10,762 nucleotides of DNA from an uncultured Bacilli bacterium (GTDB lineage Bacteria > Bacillota_I > Bacilli_A > RF39 > UBA660). Where the stretch lies: the NCBI GenBank assembly GCA_934141575.1, contig CAKPCJ010000032.1, positions 1 to 10,762 on the forward strand, read 5' to 3'. Shown piece after piece: positions 1 through 7,352 of the stretch; position 1 is the first letter of the stretch; each line of letters starts with the position of its first letter. Made by a program: the position numbers and the translations under genes. The notes beneath the pieces are model-generated. The model was not told the origin of the DNA. It saw nothing but the letters and a program-made list of their open reading frames with translations, and searched no databases.

Positions 1-1770
1 GGATATGATATATCACTAGAAGATCTAAAAAATTTTAGAACACTAAATTCAAAAACCCCAGGACACCCAGAAGTAGGTATTACACCAGGAGTAGATGCTA
101 CAACTGGACCGTTAGGACAAGGATTAGCAACTGCAGTTGGAATGGCAATGGCAGAAGCACACCTTTCGGCAAAATATAACCAAAAGAAAAAAAATCTAAT
201 GGATAAAACAGCTTTGGAGATATTTAATAACTATACATACGTTTTGTGCAGTGATGGTGATTTAATGGAGGGAATTTCATATGAGGCTTCTTCATTAGCG
301 GGAACACTTAAATTAAATAAGTTAATCGTACTTTATGATTCAAATAATATAAGCTTAGATGGGAGTACAGCAGATACATTTAATGAAAACGTATTAAAAA
401 GATATGAGGCTATGGGTTGGCATACCCAATTAGTTACAAATGGAGAAGATGTTAATCAAATTGATAAAGCTATAATAAAGGCAAAAATGGTTACAGATAA
501 ACCATCTATAATAGAAATAAAAACAACTATTGGCAAATATGCACCTAATGAAGGAACAAACAAAATTCATGGAACCCCACTTACAGCAGAAGAAATAACA
601 ACATTAAAAACTAATCTCGGTGTAAGAGATGTTGCATTTGCTATATCTGAAGAAGCAACAAATATATTTAGGTCACAAATATATGAAAGAAGTAACAAAA
701 AATACAGCCTATGGGCAGAAAATTATAATCAATACATGAATGATGCTGCACCAATGTTAAAAGCCGAAATAGAATCCCTTATGACTAGAGGTTTAAAATA
801 TGATGTAATATCTATGTTTAAAGACAAATTTATATCAGATTACAAATCATCACTTAGAAGTACAAACAGCGAAGTAATGCAAGACATAGCAAACCAAATG
901 CCATTTATGATAGGTGGTTCTGCAGATGTTTCATCATCTACAAAAACATACATTAATAATTTTGCAGTATTTGGTCCAAAAGATTATTCAGGAAGAAATA
1001 TAATGTATGGCGTAAGGGAACACGCTATGGGAGCAATTTCAAATGGGTTAGCATTGTGCGGACTTAGACCATACTGTTCTTGCTTTTTACAATTTTCTGA
1101 TTATTTAAAGCCAGCAATTAGACAATCCGCAATAATGAAATTACCGGTTGTATATATATTTACCAACGATTCAATCTTAAATGGCGAAGATGGACCAACA
1201 CACCAACCAGTGGAACAACTTGCAATGTTAAGAAGCACGCCTAATATAAATGTATTTAGACCAGCAGATGCAAATGAAATTGTTGGGGCATGGGATTTAA
1301 TATTAAAAGAAACTAATAAACCATCAGCACTTGTATTATCAAAAGAAGAAATACAAATAATTAGTACCACAAAACAATTTGATGTAAGATTTGGTGCATA
1401 TATAGTTAGAAAAGAAGTTGCAAAATTGAATGGAATTATAATCGCAACTGGTTCTGAGGTTACAACAGCAATAAAAATAGCTAATAGACTTTTTGAAAGA
1501 GACATAGACATAAGAGTAATAAGCATGCCTTCTATGAATCTGTTTAAAGAACAATCTAAAGAGTATAAAGATATGATTATTCCGATGGGAATAAAAGTAG
1601 TAGTCATGGAATTTTTATCATCATTTGGTTGGAATGAATTTGTATATAATGATAAATACTTAATTACAATGGATAATTTTGGAAAAAGTGCAAAGAAAGA
1701 AGATATATTGAAAGATAACAAACTAGACTATATAACACTAGAAAACAGAATATATGAATTGTTAAAATAG
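1..1770 (+). CDS. tkt: Transketolase, 5'-truncated by the window edge
   Basis: Thiamine-diphosphate enzyme of the non-oxidative pentose phosphate pathway that moves two-carbon ketol units between sugar phosphates in the cytosol. The frame is open from the first base and gives 589 residues; the family is usually about 660, so roughly the first 70 residues lie outside the window. In window numbering, the GHPE segment is at residues 21-24 and TTGPLGQG at 34-41. The ThDP/Mg signature runs from SDGD (84-87) to the downstream DSNN (113-116). The pyrimidine domain has REHAM near 339-343, with the presumed catalytic Glu at about 340, and GEDGPTHQP near 395-403. The C-terminal domain has ATGSEV near 482-487. 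No frameshift or missing key residue is visible in the part present. It stops at TAG, about 50 bases before sirA. Identification is secure; the family also includes near-identical paralogues, so the exact locus name is by synteny. Confidence 0.96.
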   Translation, partial: GYDISLEDLKNFRTLNSKTPGHPEVGITPGVDATTGPLGQGLATAVGMAMAEAHLSAKYNQKKKNLMDKTALEIFNNYTYVLCSDGDLMEGISYEASSLAGTLKLNKLIVLYDSNNISLDGSTADTFNENVLKRYEAMGWHTQLVTNGEDVNQIDKAIIKAKMVTDKPSIIEIKTTIGKYAPNEGTNKIHGTPLTAEEITTLKTNLGVRDVAFAISEEATNIFRSQIYERSNKKYSLWAENYNQYMNDAAPMLKAEIESLMTRGLKYDVISMFKDKFISDYKSSLRSTNSEVMQDIANQMPFMIGGSADVSSSTKTYINNFAVFGPKDYSGRNIMYGVREHAMGAISNGLALCGLRPYCSCFLQFSDYLKPAIRQSAIMKLPVVYIFTNDSILNGEDGPTHQPVEQLAMLRSTPNINVFRPADANEIVGAWDLILKETNKPSALVLSKEEIQIISTTKQFDVRFGAYIVRKEVAKLNGIIIATGSEVTTAIKIANRLFERDIDIRVISMPSMNLFKEQSKEYKDMIIPMGIKVVVMEFLSSFGWNEFVYNDKYLITMDNFGKSAKKEDILKDNKLDYITLENRIYELLK

Positions 1771-1773
1771 TAT

Positions 1774-1801
1774 ATGAAAAAATAAATACTTGTTGTATAA
1801 T
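1774..1801 (+). promoter_or_regulatory. Possible promoter for sirA-yneF
   Basis: A perfect TATAAT lies at 1796-1801, with a weak -35 candidate ATGAAA at 1774-1779 (16-base spacer). The predicted start near 1808 would leave only about a dozen bases before the GTG. A perfect -10 hexamer is common by chance in such A+T-rich DNA, and tkt has no terminator before sirA, so read-through from tkt is an equally good explanation. Confidence 0.35.
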
Positions 1802-1819
1802 AAAAAAAGAGGTGATAGA

Positions 1820-2248
1820 GTGAGAGTTTATAATATATTTATGATTAATACACATTTTACCAAACTATATAAGAATAAACCTCGTACTCTTTATCAAATG
1901 ATGGAACAAATAAGTAAAGTTAATCGTAAAGATTGTAAATTTGCATTTAAATTATTTGAACAAATTGCCTTGCCATTTAACAAAGTGGATCTCCATAAAT
2001 ATATACAAAGATATGACAATTATCACATCAAAATATCAGAAGATACATATATATTAAATGATATGAGTACACATGAGGTAACAAAGATAATTGTAGGATC
2101 ATCTAGAATAAAAGTGTTAACTAATCAAAATAATCCTGTAATATTTAAACTATTGCAAGGTTATGATGATAATTTATATGTGTGTGATTTTGATGGAGAT
2201 GACTATTTTTGGTTAAATAAAATAAATTTCAAGGAGGAAATAAAATGA
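1820..2248 (+). CDS. sirA: SirA-like sporulation inhibitor of replication (DnaA-binding)
   Basis: In B. subtilis, SirA binds domain I of DnaA and blocks new rounds of replication on entry into sporulation. Here the product is 142 residues, close to the B. subtilis protein (about 148). I chose the GTG at 1820 because AGAGGTGA lies just upstream; an in-frame TTG at 1790 has no such site. Similarity is weak but spread along the protein: an N-terminal YNIFMIN strand with a following TKLYKNKPRTLYQM segment, and a C-terminal block VCDFDGDDYFWLN (121-133) that fits the family's MDF...YGWLN ending. The stronger evidence is position: it sits exactly between tkt and yneF, as sirA (yneE) does in Bacillus. 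It overlaps yneF by ATGA, so the two are translationally coupled. Function in replication control is inferred; whether this organism sporulates is unknown from the window. Confidence 0.78.
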   Translation: MRVYNIFMINTHFTKLYKNKPRTLYQMMEQISKVNRKDCKFAFKLFEQIALPFNKVDLHKYIQRYDNYHIKISEDTYILNDMSTHEVTKIIVGSSRIKVLTNQNNPVIFKLLQGYDDNLYVCDFDGDDYFWLNKINFKEEIK

Positions 2249-2457
2249 TTTGGGATATATTATATCTTTTAGCAGGATTAATAGTAGGAGGATTAGCAGG
2301 ATTTTTCATAGCTAGAAACTATATGAAAAAATACCTAAAGAAAAACCCTCCAATAAATGAACAAATGGTACGCGCTATGATGACTCAAATGGGAAGAACC
2401 CCTTCTCAAAAACAGGTTAATCAAGTTATGAAAAGTATGAGCAAATATATGGATTAA
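2245..2457 (+). CDS. yneF: YneF family (UPF0154) small membrane protein
   Basis: A 70-residue protein with one N-terminal transmembrane helix (about residues 4-23, rich in Gly/Ala/Ile). It is followed by the family signature: FFIARNYMKKYLKKNPPINEQ at about 20-40 and then MMTQMGRTPSQKQVNQ. This pattern matches Bacilli YneF almost residue for residue. The molecular role of the family is not established; the basic tail after the helix suggests it faces the cytoplasm. The start ATG overlaps the sirA TGA, and AAGGAGG at 2231-2237 is placed well for it. Length is usual for the family. It is the last gene of the unit, and a terminator hairpin begins within its stop codon. Confidence 0.93.
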   Translation: MIWDILYLLAGLIVGGLAGFFIARNYMKKYLKKNPPINEQMVRAMMTQMGRTPSQKQVNQVMKSMSKYMD

Positions 2458-2480
2458 ACTCTTTTAAGAGTTTTTTTTTA
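2456..2480 (+). terminator. Intrinsic terminator after yneF
   Basis: Arms AAACTCTT (2456-2463) and AAGAGTTT (2466-2473) are perfect complements and are followed by a run of T to 2479. The first two bases of the hairpin are the last two of the yneF stop codon. Confidence 0.9.
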
Positions 2481-2509
2481 TTGACTTTTGCTAAAAATAA
2501 ATATAGACT
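2481..2509 (+). promoter_or_regulatory. Likely promoter of the HExxH gene
   Basis: TTGACT (2481-2486, 5 of 6 consensus) and TAGACT (2504-2509, 4 of 6) are separated by 17 bases, just after the yneF terminator. It would give a leader of about 75 bases. The rest of the interval up to 2593 shows no clear structure. Confidence 0.5.
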
Positions 2510-2593
2510 AAACACTAATTTAATATGTATCAGATGAAACACAAGAAAGATGCAAGTGTGTAAAAAATAAAAGCATGTATTGTGGAGATTAAT

Positions 2594-3481
2594 ATGAATA
2601 AATTAGAATTGTCAAAGAAAATTATCAGTAATGATATATCAAGAAAAAAACTAACTATGTTTTATAATAATGGTTTTAACAAAGTATTAGGTATAAAAAT
2701 AGCTGATATATTAGAAATTTTAGCAAACTATATAAATTCAAATCCAAATGATGATAAAGTATTAGAAGGCTATATCTTGTTTTTAATAGGGTCATTCATA
2801 AATATTTTGCCTGAAGAAATGAATTTAATTAACGATTATTCAAAAAAAATTATATCAGATACTTCAAATTCAAAAGCAAAAAAATTAATAGTTCTATATA
2901 GTGCTATTATGACTGAAGCAAAGAAAAATAATTTAGATGTAGTATTTAATATTGATTATGATAATGAAAACATTTTAGAAATGAGACCATCAATATGTAA
3001 AAATAATATTAAGGGAATAATAGCCATAAGTGATAATGTTCTTAATTTAAGCCTAACTGAACTATTATTCGCTGGATTTCATGAGTTAAAGCACTTAAAG
3101 GACTTGGCTAGTTTAAATAATGGTAAACTAGATTCAAAATCAAAAGTAGAAGCACTAATGGAATTTGTTATTGTATTCATAGAAGGAAATAACGAAGTAT
3201 ATTTTGAAAATCATGATTCATTTACAATAGAAAAACGTGCTGATAGGTTTGCTTTTATGAAGACAAAAGATTTTATTGAAGAAAACTACAATAGAGATAA
3301 AAAAATAGAAGCTCTAAAATGTATTAGAGAAATATATAGTAATAGAGAAAATAATTTTTCGGAATATTATATCAAAAAAATAGTAAGACAAGCATTTTTA
3401 AATATAGTTAGGAACAAAAAAACAGAAATAAAAGAACTTAGCTTATATTTAAAACCACTAAAAATATTAAAAAATAAGTAA
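2594..3481 (+). CDS. Putative zinc metallopeptidase with HExxH motif (ImmA/IrrE-like signature)
   Basis: I do not recognise a named orthologue. The 295-residue product carries HELKH at 163-167 and, 46 residues later, E213-K-R-A-D-R-F-A. This arrangement of HExxH plus a downstream E-x-x-A-(D/N)-x-F-A is typical of gluzincin peptidases such as ImmA/IrrE. A hydrophobic strand (GIIAISDNVLNLS, 141-153) precedes the helix, as in those families. The N-terminal 130 residues are Lys/Asn/Ile-rich and helical with no match I can name; the C-terminal 70 are basic. There is no signal peptide, so it is probably cytoplasmic. The ATG at 2594 is chosen because GGAG at 2584-2587 is six bases upstream; an in-frame GTG at 2582 would lack a site. 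It stands alone between a terminator and the rpsB promoter. ImmA/IrrE members usually cleave repressors, but no XRE repressor gene is adjacent, so the substrate is unknown. Confidence 0.6.
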   Translation: MNKLELSKKIISNDISRKKLTMFYNNGFNKVLGIKIADILEILANYINSNPNDDKVLEGYILFLIGSFINILPEEMNLINDYSKKIISDTSNSKAKKLIVLYSAIMTEAKKNNLDVVFNIDYDNENILEMRPSICKNNIKGIIAISDNVLNLSLTELLFAGFHELKHLKDLASLNNGKLDSKSKVEALMEFVIVFIEGNNEVYFENHDSFTIEKRADRFAFMKTKDFIEENYNRDKKIEALKCIREIYSNRENNFSEYYIKKIVRQAFLNIVRNKKTEIKELSLYLKPLKILKNK

Positions 3482-3487
3482 AAACTA

Positions 3488-3516
3488 TTGTTAAGTTAAG
3501 TAAAATATGGTAATAT
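3488..3516 (+). promoter_or_regulatory. Promoter of the rpsB-tsf operon
   Basis: TTGTTA at 3488-3493 and TAATAT at 3511-3516 are separated by 17 bases. TGG directly before the -10 gives the extended -10 form (TGn). Transcription would begin near 3523. Confidence 0.6.
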
Positions 3517-3521
3517 GGAAC

Positions 3522-3608
3522 TTGGTTTAAAACCAAATACACACGCTATTGATTTAAATGCCTAGTGCTTTGTATAAAGTGGTGTTTAGATTTGAGATAA
3601 GCGGAGGT
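3522..3608 (+). promoter_or_regulatory. Candidate structured 5' leader of rpsB
   Basis: The leader of about 110 bases can fold. A first hairpin uses TTGGT (3522-3526) and ACCAA (3532-3536). A second domain can close by CGCTAT (3544-3549) with ATAAGCG (3597-3603, one bulged A) and contains an imperfect hairpin: CTAG/TTAG outside (3562-3565, 3586-3589) and TGCTTT/AAAGTG inside (3566-3571, 3576-3581, with G-U pairs). A strong GGAGGT at 3603-3608 begins within the closing stem. Autoregulation of rpsB by S2 through its leader is known in E. coli; whether this leader works that way is inference. I cannot match it to a named RNA family. Confidence 0.4.
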
Positions 3609-3632
3609 AAAAACGAAAGGAATGATTAAATT

Positions 3633-4547
3633 ATGGCAGTAGTATCAATGAGCTACTTACTAGAAGCCGGAGTTCACTTTGGTCATCAAACTAAAAGATG
3701 GAATCCAAAAATGAAAGAATATATTTTCTCTGTAAGAGATGATATTCATATTATTGATTTACAAAAAACAGAAAAGAAAATTGAAGAAGCTTATGAAGTT
3801 ATTCATAACATTGTAGAAGCTGGTGGAAAGGTTATCTTTGTTGGTACAAAGAAACAAGCTAGTGGAGCAGTAAAAGAAGAAGCAGAAAGATCAGAAATGT
3901 ACTATGTAAACGAAAGATGGTTAGGTGGTACATTAACTAACTTCAAAACTATTAAAAGAAGAATAGCTCGTCTTGATGAAATAGAAAGACAAGAAAAAGA
4001 AGGAATCTTTGAATTACTTCCTAAAAAAGAAGTTATAAAAATAAGAAAAGAATATGAAAAATTGAATAAATATCTTTGTGGTATCCGCAACATGAAAAAA
4101 ATTCCAGAAGCAATGATAGTTGTAGATCCAAAGAAGGAAATAAATGCTGTATTAGAAGCAAGAAAATTAAATATCCCAGTTATCGGATTAGTTGATACAA
4201 ATAACGATCCAGATGATGTTGATTATGTAATACCTGCAAATGATGATGCAGTTAGAGCAGTTAAAGTTATTTTAGGTGTTTTGGCAAATGCTATTGTTAC
4301 AGTAAATGGTGGTAAAGTTATCGACTTTGTTAACGAAGAAGATAAAAAAGAACAACCTAAAGAAACAAAAAAACAAGAAAAAGTTGCTGAAGTAAAAGAA
4401 GAAATTAAAGAAGAACCTAAAAAAGAAGAAAAAAAGGTAGATCTTAGTACTTTAAATGTTACTGAATTAAAAAATTTAGCTAAAGAAAGAGATATCAAAG
4501 GTTATTCTAAAATGAAAAAAGAAGAATTATTAGAAGCTTTAAAATAA
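3633..4547 (+). CDS. rpsB: 30S ribosomal protein S2 with C-terminal SAP/Rho_N-like extension
   Basis: Component of the small ribosomal subunit at the head-body junction. The core (about residues 1-233) is standard, starting with SYLLEAGVHFGHQTKRWNPKM and carrying FVGTKKQA (69-76), ERWLGGTLTNF (94-104) and the late block IPVIGLVDTNNDPDDVDYVIPANDDA. The protein is 304 residues, longer than the usual 230-260. The extra part is a Lys/Glu-rich low-complexity linker (about 234-268) and then a compact module at 270-304, with the pattern L..LNVTELKNLAKERDIKGYSKM followed by KKEELLEAL. That module reads like the SAP/Rho N-terminal helix-extension-helix fold, which often binds nucleic acid. The start ATG has AAAGGA 11 bases upstream, while a stronger GGAGGT lies 24 bases upstream. 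tsf follows 14 bases after the stop, so the two are co-transcribed. Confidence 0.97.
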   Translation: MAVVSMSYLLEAGVHFGHQTKRWNPKMKEYIFSVRDDIHIIDLQKTEKKIEEAYEVIHNIVEAGGKVIFVGTKKQASGAVKEEAERSEMYYVNERWLGGTLTNFKTIKRRIARLDEIERQEKEGIFELLPKKEVIKIRKEYEKLNKYLCGIRNMKKIPEAMIVVDPKKEINAVLEARKLNIPVIGLVDTNNDPDDVDYVIPANDDAVRAVKVILGVLANAIVTVNGGKVIDFVNEEDKKEQPKETKKQEKVAEVKEEIKEEPKKEEKKVDLSTLNVTELKNLAKERDIKGYSKMKKEELLEALK

Positions 4548-4561
4548 GGAGGATAATAATT

Positions 4562-5440
4562 ATGTTTACAGCAAACGATGTTAAAAATTTAAGAGAAATG
4601 ACTGGCGTTGGAATGATGGATTGCAAAAAAGCTTTAACAGCATCTAACGGAGACATGGACAAAGCAGTTGAATATTTGCGTGAAAACGGATTGGCAAAAG
4701 CTGCAAAAAAAAGTGGACGTGTTGCTGCTGAAGGATTAACAGCAGTTAAATCAAACGGCAAGAGAGTAGTTATGATAGAAATAAATTCAGAAACTGACTT
4801 CGTTAGTCAAAATGCTGAATTTAAAGGTCTTGTAGAAGAAATACTTAATACTATTTTAAATAGTGATGTAACAACCCTAGAGGACGCTATGAAATTAACT
4901 ACAAGTGCTGGAAATACAATTGAAGAATTAGTAGTTGAAAAAACAGTAAAAATTGGCGAAAAATTATCATTTAGACGCTTAGATGTAAAAGAAGCAAATG
5001 ATAATGAATCAATCGGAACATATATTCATATGGGTGGCAAAATTTCAAGTTATGTTATTATTGAAGGAGTAGATGAAGCAACTAGTAAAGATGTAGCAAT
5101 GCATATAGCTGCTTTAAATCCTAAATATTTAAGTAAAACAGAAGTTCCAGAAGATGTTATTTCAAAAGAAAGAGAAATATTAACTGAACAAGTTAAAAAT
5201 GAAGGAACAGATGAATCAAAGGTTTCTATGATAGTAGAAGGAAAAATAAATAAATTTTTCTACAAAGAAGTATGCTTAGAAGAACAACCATTTATAAAAG
5301 GAGATAAACAAAGTGTTTCAGCCTTTGTTAAATCTAAAGGTGGAGTTATCAAAGCATGGGGACGTTATGAAGTTGGCGAAGGAATAGAAAAGAAAGAAGA
5401 AAATTTTGCTGAAGAAGTAAGAAAACAAATAGAAGGCTAA
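4562..5440 (+). CDS. tsf: Elongation factor Ts
   Basis: Guanine nucleotide exchange factor that releases GDP from EF-Tu in the cytosol. The 292-residue product is within the normal range. The N-terminal UBA-like domain has VKNLREMTGVGMMDCKKAL (residues 7-25) and AVEYLRENGLAKAAKK. The core follows with the conserved SETDFVSQN at 76-84, where TDFV contacts the EF-Tu nucleotide site. The later IAALNPKYLS and VSMIVEGKINKFFYKEVCLEEQPF-type segment (the second dimerisation/core half) is also intact. The SD AAGGAGG sits directly on the rpsB stop codon, with the ATG about nine bases downstream, as expected for tight coupling with S2. pyrH, which often follows tsf in Bacillota, is not here. Confidence 0.97.
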   Translation: MFTANDVKNLREMTGVGMMDCKKALTASNGDMDKAVEYLRENGLAKAAKKSGRVAAEGLTAVKSNGKRVVMIEINSETDFVSQNAEFKGLVEEILNTILNSDVTTLEDAMKLTTSAGNTIEELVVEKTVKIGEKLSFRRLDVKEANDNESIGTYIHMGGKISSYVIIEGVDEATSKDVAMHIAALNPKYLSKTEVPEDVISKEREILTEQVKNEGTDESKVSMIVEGKINKFFYKEVCLEEQPFIKGDKQSVSAFVKSKGGVIKAWGRYEVGEGIEKKEENFAEEVRKQIEG

Positions 5441-5453
5441 TAAGCCTTTTTTT
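5433..5453 (+). terminator. Intrinsic terminator of rpsB-tsf
   Basis: AAGGCT (5433-5438) pairs with AGCCTT (5443-5448) across an AATA loop, followed by Ts to 5453. The stop codon of tsf (5438-5440) lies within the hairpin. Confidence 0.9.
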
Positions 5454-5462
5454 GTTATCAAA

Positions 5463-5491
5463 TTGACATAAATAAAGATATATGTTAAGAT
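5463..5491 (+). promoter_or_regulatory. Strong promoter of the TelA-like gene
   Basis: Perfect TTGACA at 5463-5468, a 17-base spacer, and TAAGAT at 5486-5491, preceded by TGT (extended -10). The start would be near 5498, giving a leader of about 20 bases. Confidence 0.78.
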
Positions 5492-5497
5492 ATCTTA
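5486..5497 (+). promoter_or_regulatory. Palindrome over the -10/start region, possible operator
   Basis: TAAGATATCTTA is a perfect 12-base palindrome covering the -10 and the bases just after it. A related AAGATATA occurs 12 bases upstream (5475-5482), inside the spacer. The position suits a repressor site, but A+T-rich DNA makes short palindromes common, so this is tentative. Confidence 0.3.
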
Positions 5498-5518
5498 CCA
5501 CGAGGGGTTGAGTATACT

Positions 5519-7267
5519 ATGGATGAACAAATAGTCAGTGAATCTGAAAGAAACACTATATATAGAAATATAAATCAAGGATCACTTACAAAACTTCTGA
5601 AACAAATAAAAAAAGAAAATGTCGAATTAATGCTATGGGCTGTGTACTATGATTTTTGCATTAAATTTAACCATCAACATGTGGAAATTTTTGGATCAAC
5701 TACAAATACAGCAGTAATAAAAGCAATATTTACGTGTGACTATAAACAATTAGATGCAAAATATATTAGATTTTTTGAACCAAAATTGAAAATAAATAAT
5801 TATATAAGTAGATGCTATATTGATTATCAAGATTTAAAAGAAGCGATAAATGAGTATTCAGAATTTATTCCACTAGATGAAGAATATACGCCCCTAGGTA
5901 TACTAAGTAAGATATACGGTAGTATAGAAAATTTAGATGCATTAGTTTTAGAAAACGAAAATGAAATTAGAAGTAATCTAATCAAAAATTTAGAAAAGTC
6001 AAGAATCAAAAGGGAGTTTTTTAATGCTATTAGAATAGTTGATAGTTTTAAAAATCAAAATTTAAATCTCAAAAGATATTATAGCAGTGGTAACCACAAG
6101 CCGGATGTGTATCAAAAGGAAACATTAGCTTTACTAATAAGCTTGTATTTGAATAACGAGGATGCGAGAAAAGCGCTAGTTTTTAATAACATTGATATGG
6201 AAAGGATATGTAACAAATTTAATATAGACGAAAACCTTTTGCCAGAAATGAGTGATGAAACCCCTAACAATATAAATGAATATATTGATTTTTTTGAACA
6301 ATTTAGCAATTTTGATATCAATTTATTTGCTACAAATTGGATGTTTAACCCAATTTGGTCTAGTATAGGAGATGAAATTGATGGGGAAAAAATAGCATCC
6401 AAAATGAAACAATTTTATTCATTAAGAGTTCTTAGTGAAAAACCAATTTCTCCAATAACTGCATTATCCCCACAAACTCTTGCAAGTTATACTGGCGGCT
6501 TGGAAGAACTTGTTGGGCAAATAAATGACGCTAACAACACTATCACCTTATACTCTAAAAATGAAATTAACACAGAAGAAGTAAAACTAATAGTTGGAAA
6601 TTTAGAGAGCTTTTCAAACCAAAGAAAGAAAAAATTTTTATCAGCAATATTTGGAGATAGAAAAAGTAGTATAAATTTATCGGTTTTAAATAATTTGAAT
6701 GAATTATTGGACAAAAATATTGAAAAGTTTAATAAAGAATTGGATGTATTTTCATACTTAAAAAAACTTATAGCCATATATATCTATAAATCTGAAGATG
6801 TAATTAACGAACTAAAACATAAGACAGATAAAAGGGGAAAAAATCCTGCAGTATCACTTATTGAAAGTGAAGAAGAAAAACTAGAAAAAGATTTAATACT
6901 AGGAAAAATAAATGATTTTAATTCAGCTATTATTTTAATGATGAATGATTATAAGAGATTAAGTTTACTAGAAAAAACTCATTTTGAATTTATTAGCAAA
7001 ATGAATTTGACTAAAAGTATAATAATACCATCTCTGCGCACTAATCTATCTATAAGTAACGGGTTGATAAATCAAAGAGAGATTTCAGAGCAAATTTCTT
7101 TTGTTAATGAAATGTTAACTAATATGACAAATTTAAATAATCAAGGTTTAATTAAAAGCTTAGAAACATCAACAATTTCTTTAACAGAAGAGGATATGCC
7201 TAAATGTTTGAAAAAAACAATGGCGGAAATTACAGGAAGTGCTAATTTAAATAAGGATCAAGATTAA
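5519..7267 (+). CDS. Unrecognised 582-residue protein, C-terminal half resembling TelA (toxic anion resistance family)
   Basis: No confident family assignment. The N-terminal 310 residues are soluble, helical and not recognised. From about residue 320 the layout recalls TelA/YceH proteins. KKKFLSAIFGD (370-380) resembles the family's G-x-L-x-K-L-F-G start of a long helical region. LNELLDKNIEKFNKELDVFSYL (393-414) with YIYKSEDVINEL (421-432) matches the repeating L..l....YF.eL..YI.aGe..L.el pattern. KINDFNSAIILMM (463-475) and the following helices match the spot where TelA has its D-x-F-x-x-R-I-x-D-L segment, ending in IIIPSLR (501-507) where TelA has IPLWKNQ. The exact TelA signature residues are not kept, so this would be a divergent relative at best. 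There is no signal peptide or membrane helix. The start has GAGGGG 11 bases upstream. It is transcribed alone, with its own promoter and terminator, between tsf and frr. Confidence 0.5.
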   Translation: MDEQIVSESERNTIYRNINQGSLTKLLKQIKKENVELMLWAVYYDFCIKFNHQHVEIFGSTTNTAVIKAIFTCDYKQLDAKYIRFFEPKLKINNYISRCYIDYQDLKEAINEYSEFIPLDEEYTPLGILSKIYGSIENLDALVLENENEIRSNLIKNLEKSRIKREFFNAIRIVDSFKNQNLNLKRYYSSGNHKPDVYQKETLALLISLYLNNEDARKALVFNNIDMERICNKFNIDENLLPEMSDETPNNINEYIDFFEQFSNFDINLFATNWMFNPIWSSIGDEIDGEKIASKMKQFYSLRVLSEKPISPITALSPQTLASYTGGLEELVGQINDANNTITLYSKNEINTEEVKLIVGNLESFSNQRKKKFLSAIFGDRKSSINLSVLNNLNELLDKNIEKFNKELDVFSYLKKLIAIYIYKSEDVINELKHKTDKRGKNPAVSLIESEEEKLEKDLILGKINDFNSAIILMMNDYKRLSLLEKTHFEFISKMNLTKSIIIPSLRTNLSISNGLINQREISEQISFVNEMLTNMTNLNNQGLIKSLETSTISLTEEDMPKCLKKTMAEITGSANLNKDQD

Positions 7268-7283
7268 TTTCTTGACCTTTTTT
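7253..7283 (+). terminator. Intrinsic terminator of the TelA-like gene
   Basis: AAGG-A-TCAAG (7253-7262) pairs with CTTGA-CCTT (7271-7279), leaving one bulged A, and is followed by T to 7283. The gene's TAA (7265-7267) lies in the loop. Confidence 0.82.
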
Positions 7284-7323
7284 AAATATATATTTCTTAC
7301 TAACATTTTTATAACTTTAATTC

Positions 7324-7352
7324 TTGTAATTAATATTTATATTTGTTATAAT
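7324..7352 (+). promoter_or_regulatory. Promoter of frr
   Basis: TTGTAA (7324-7329), a 17-base spacer and a perfect TATAAT (7347-7352) preceded by TGT (extended -10). Transcription would start near 7359, about 20 bases before the ATG. Confidence 0.75.

Noticed and set aside
1101..1721. A 206-codon open frame on the minus strand inside transketolase
   Set aside because: It lies entirely antisense to a strongly conserved gene, has no recognisable domain and is explained by codon use on the other strand.
1790..1819. TTG start for sirA giving ten more residues
   Set aside because: No SD precedes it, and the GTG at 1820 has AGAGGTGA at a suitable distance.
4223..4761. Minus-strand open frames across the end of rpsB and start of tsf
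   Set aside because: They mirror the Lys/Glu-rich and Ala-rich coding on the plus strand and have no homology that I recognise.
5827..6777. Several minus-strand frames of 60-96 codons inside the TelA-like gene
   Set aside because: They are Ser/Leu/Phe-rich shadows of Lys/Asn/Glu codons with no supporting start signals.
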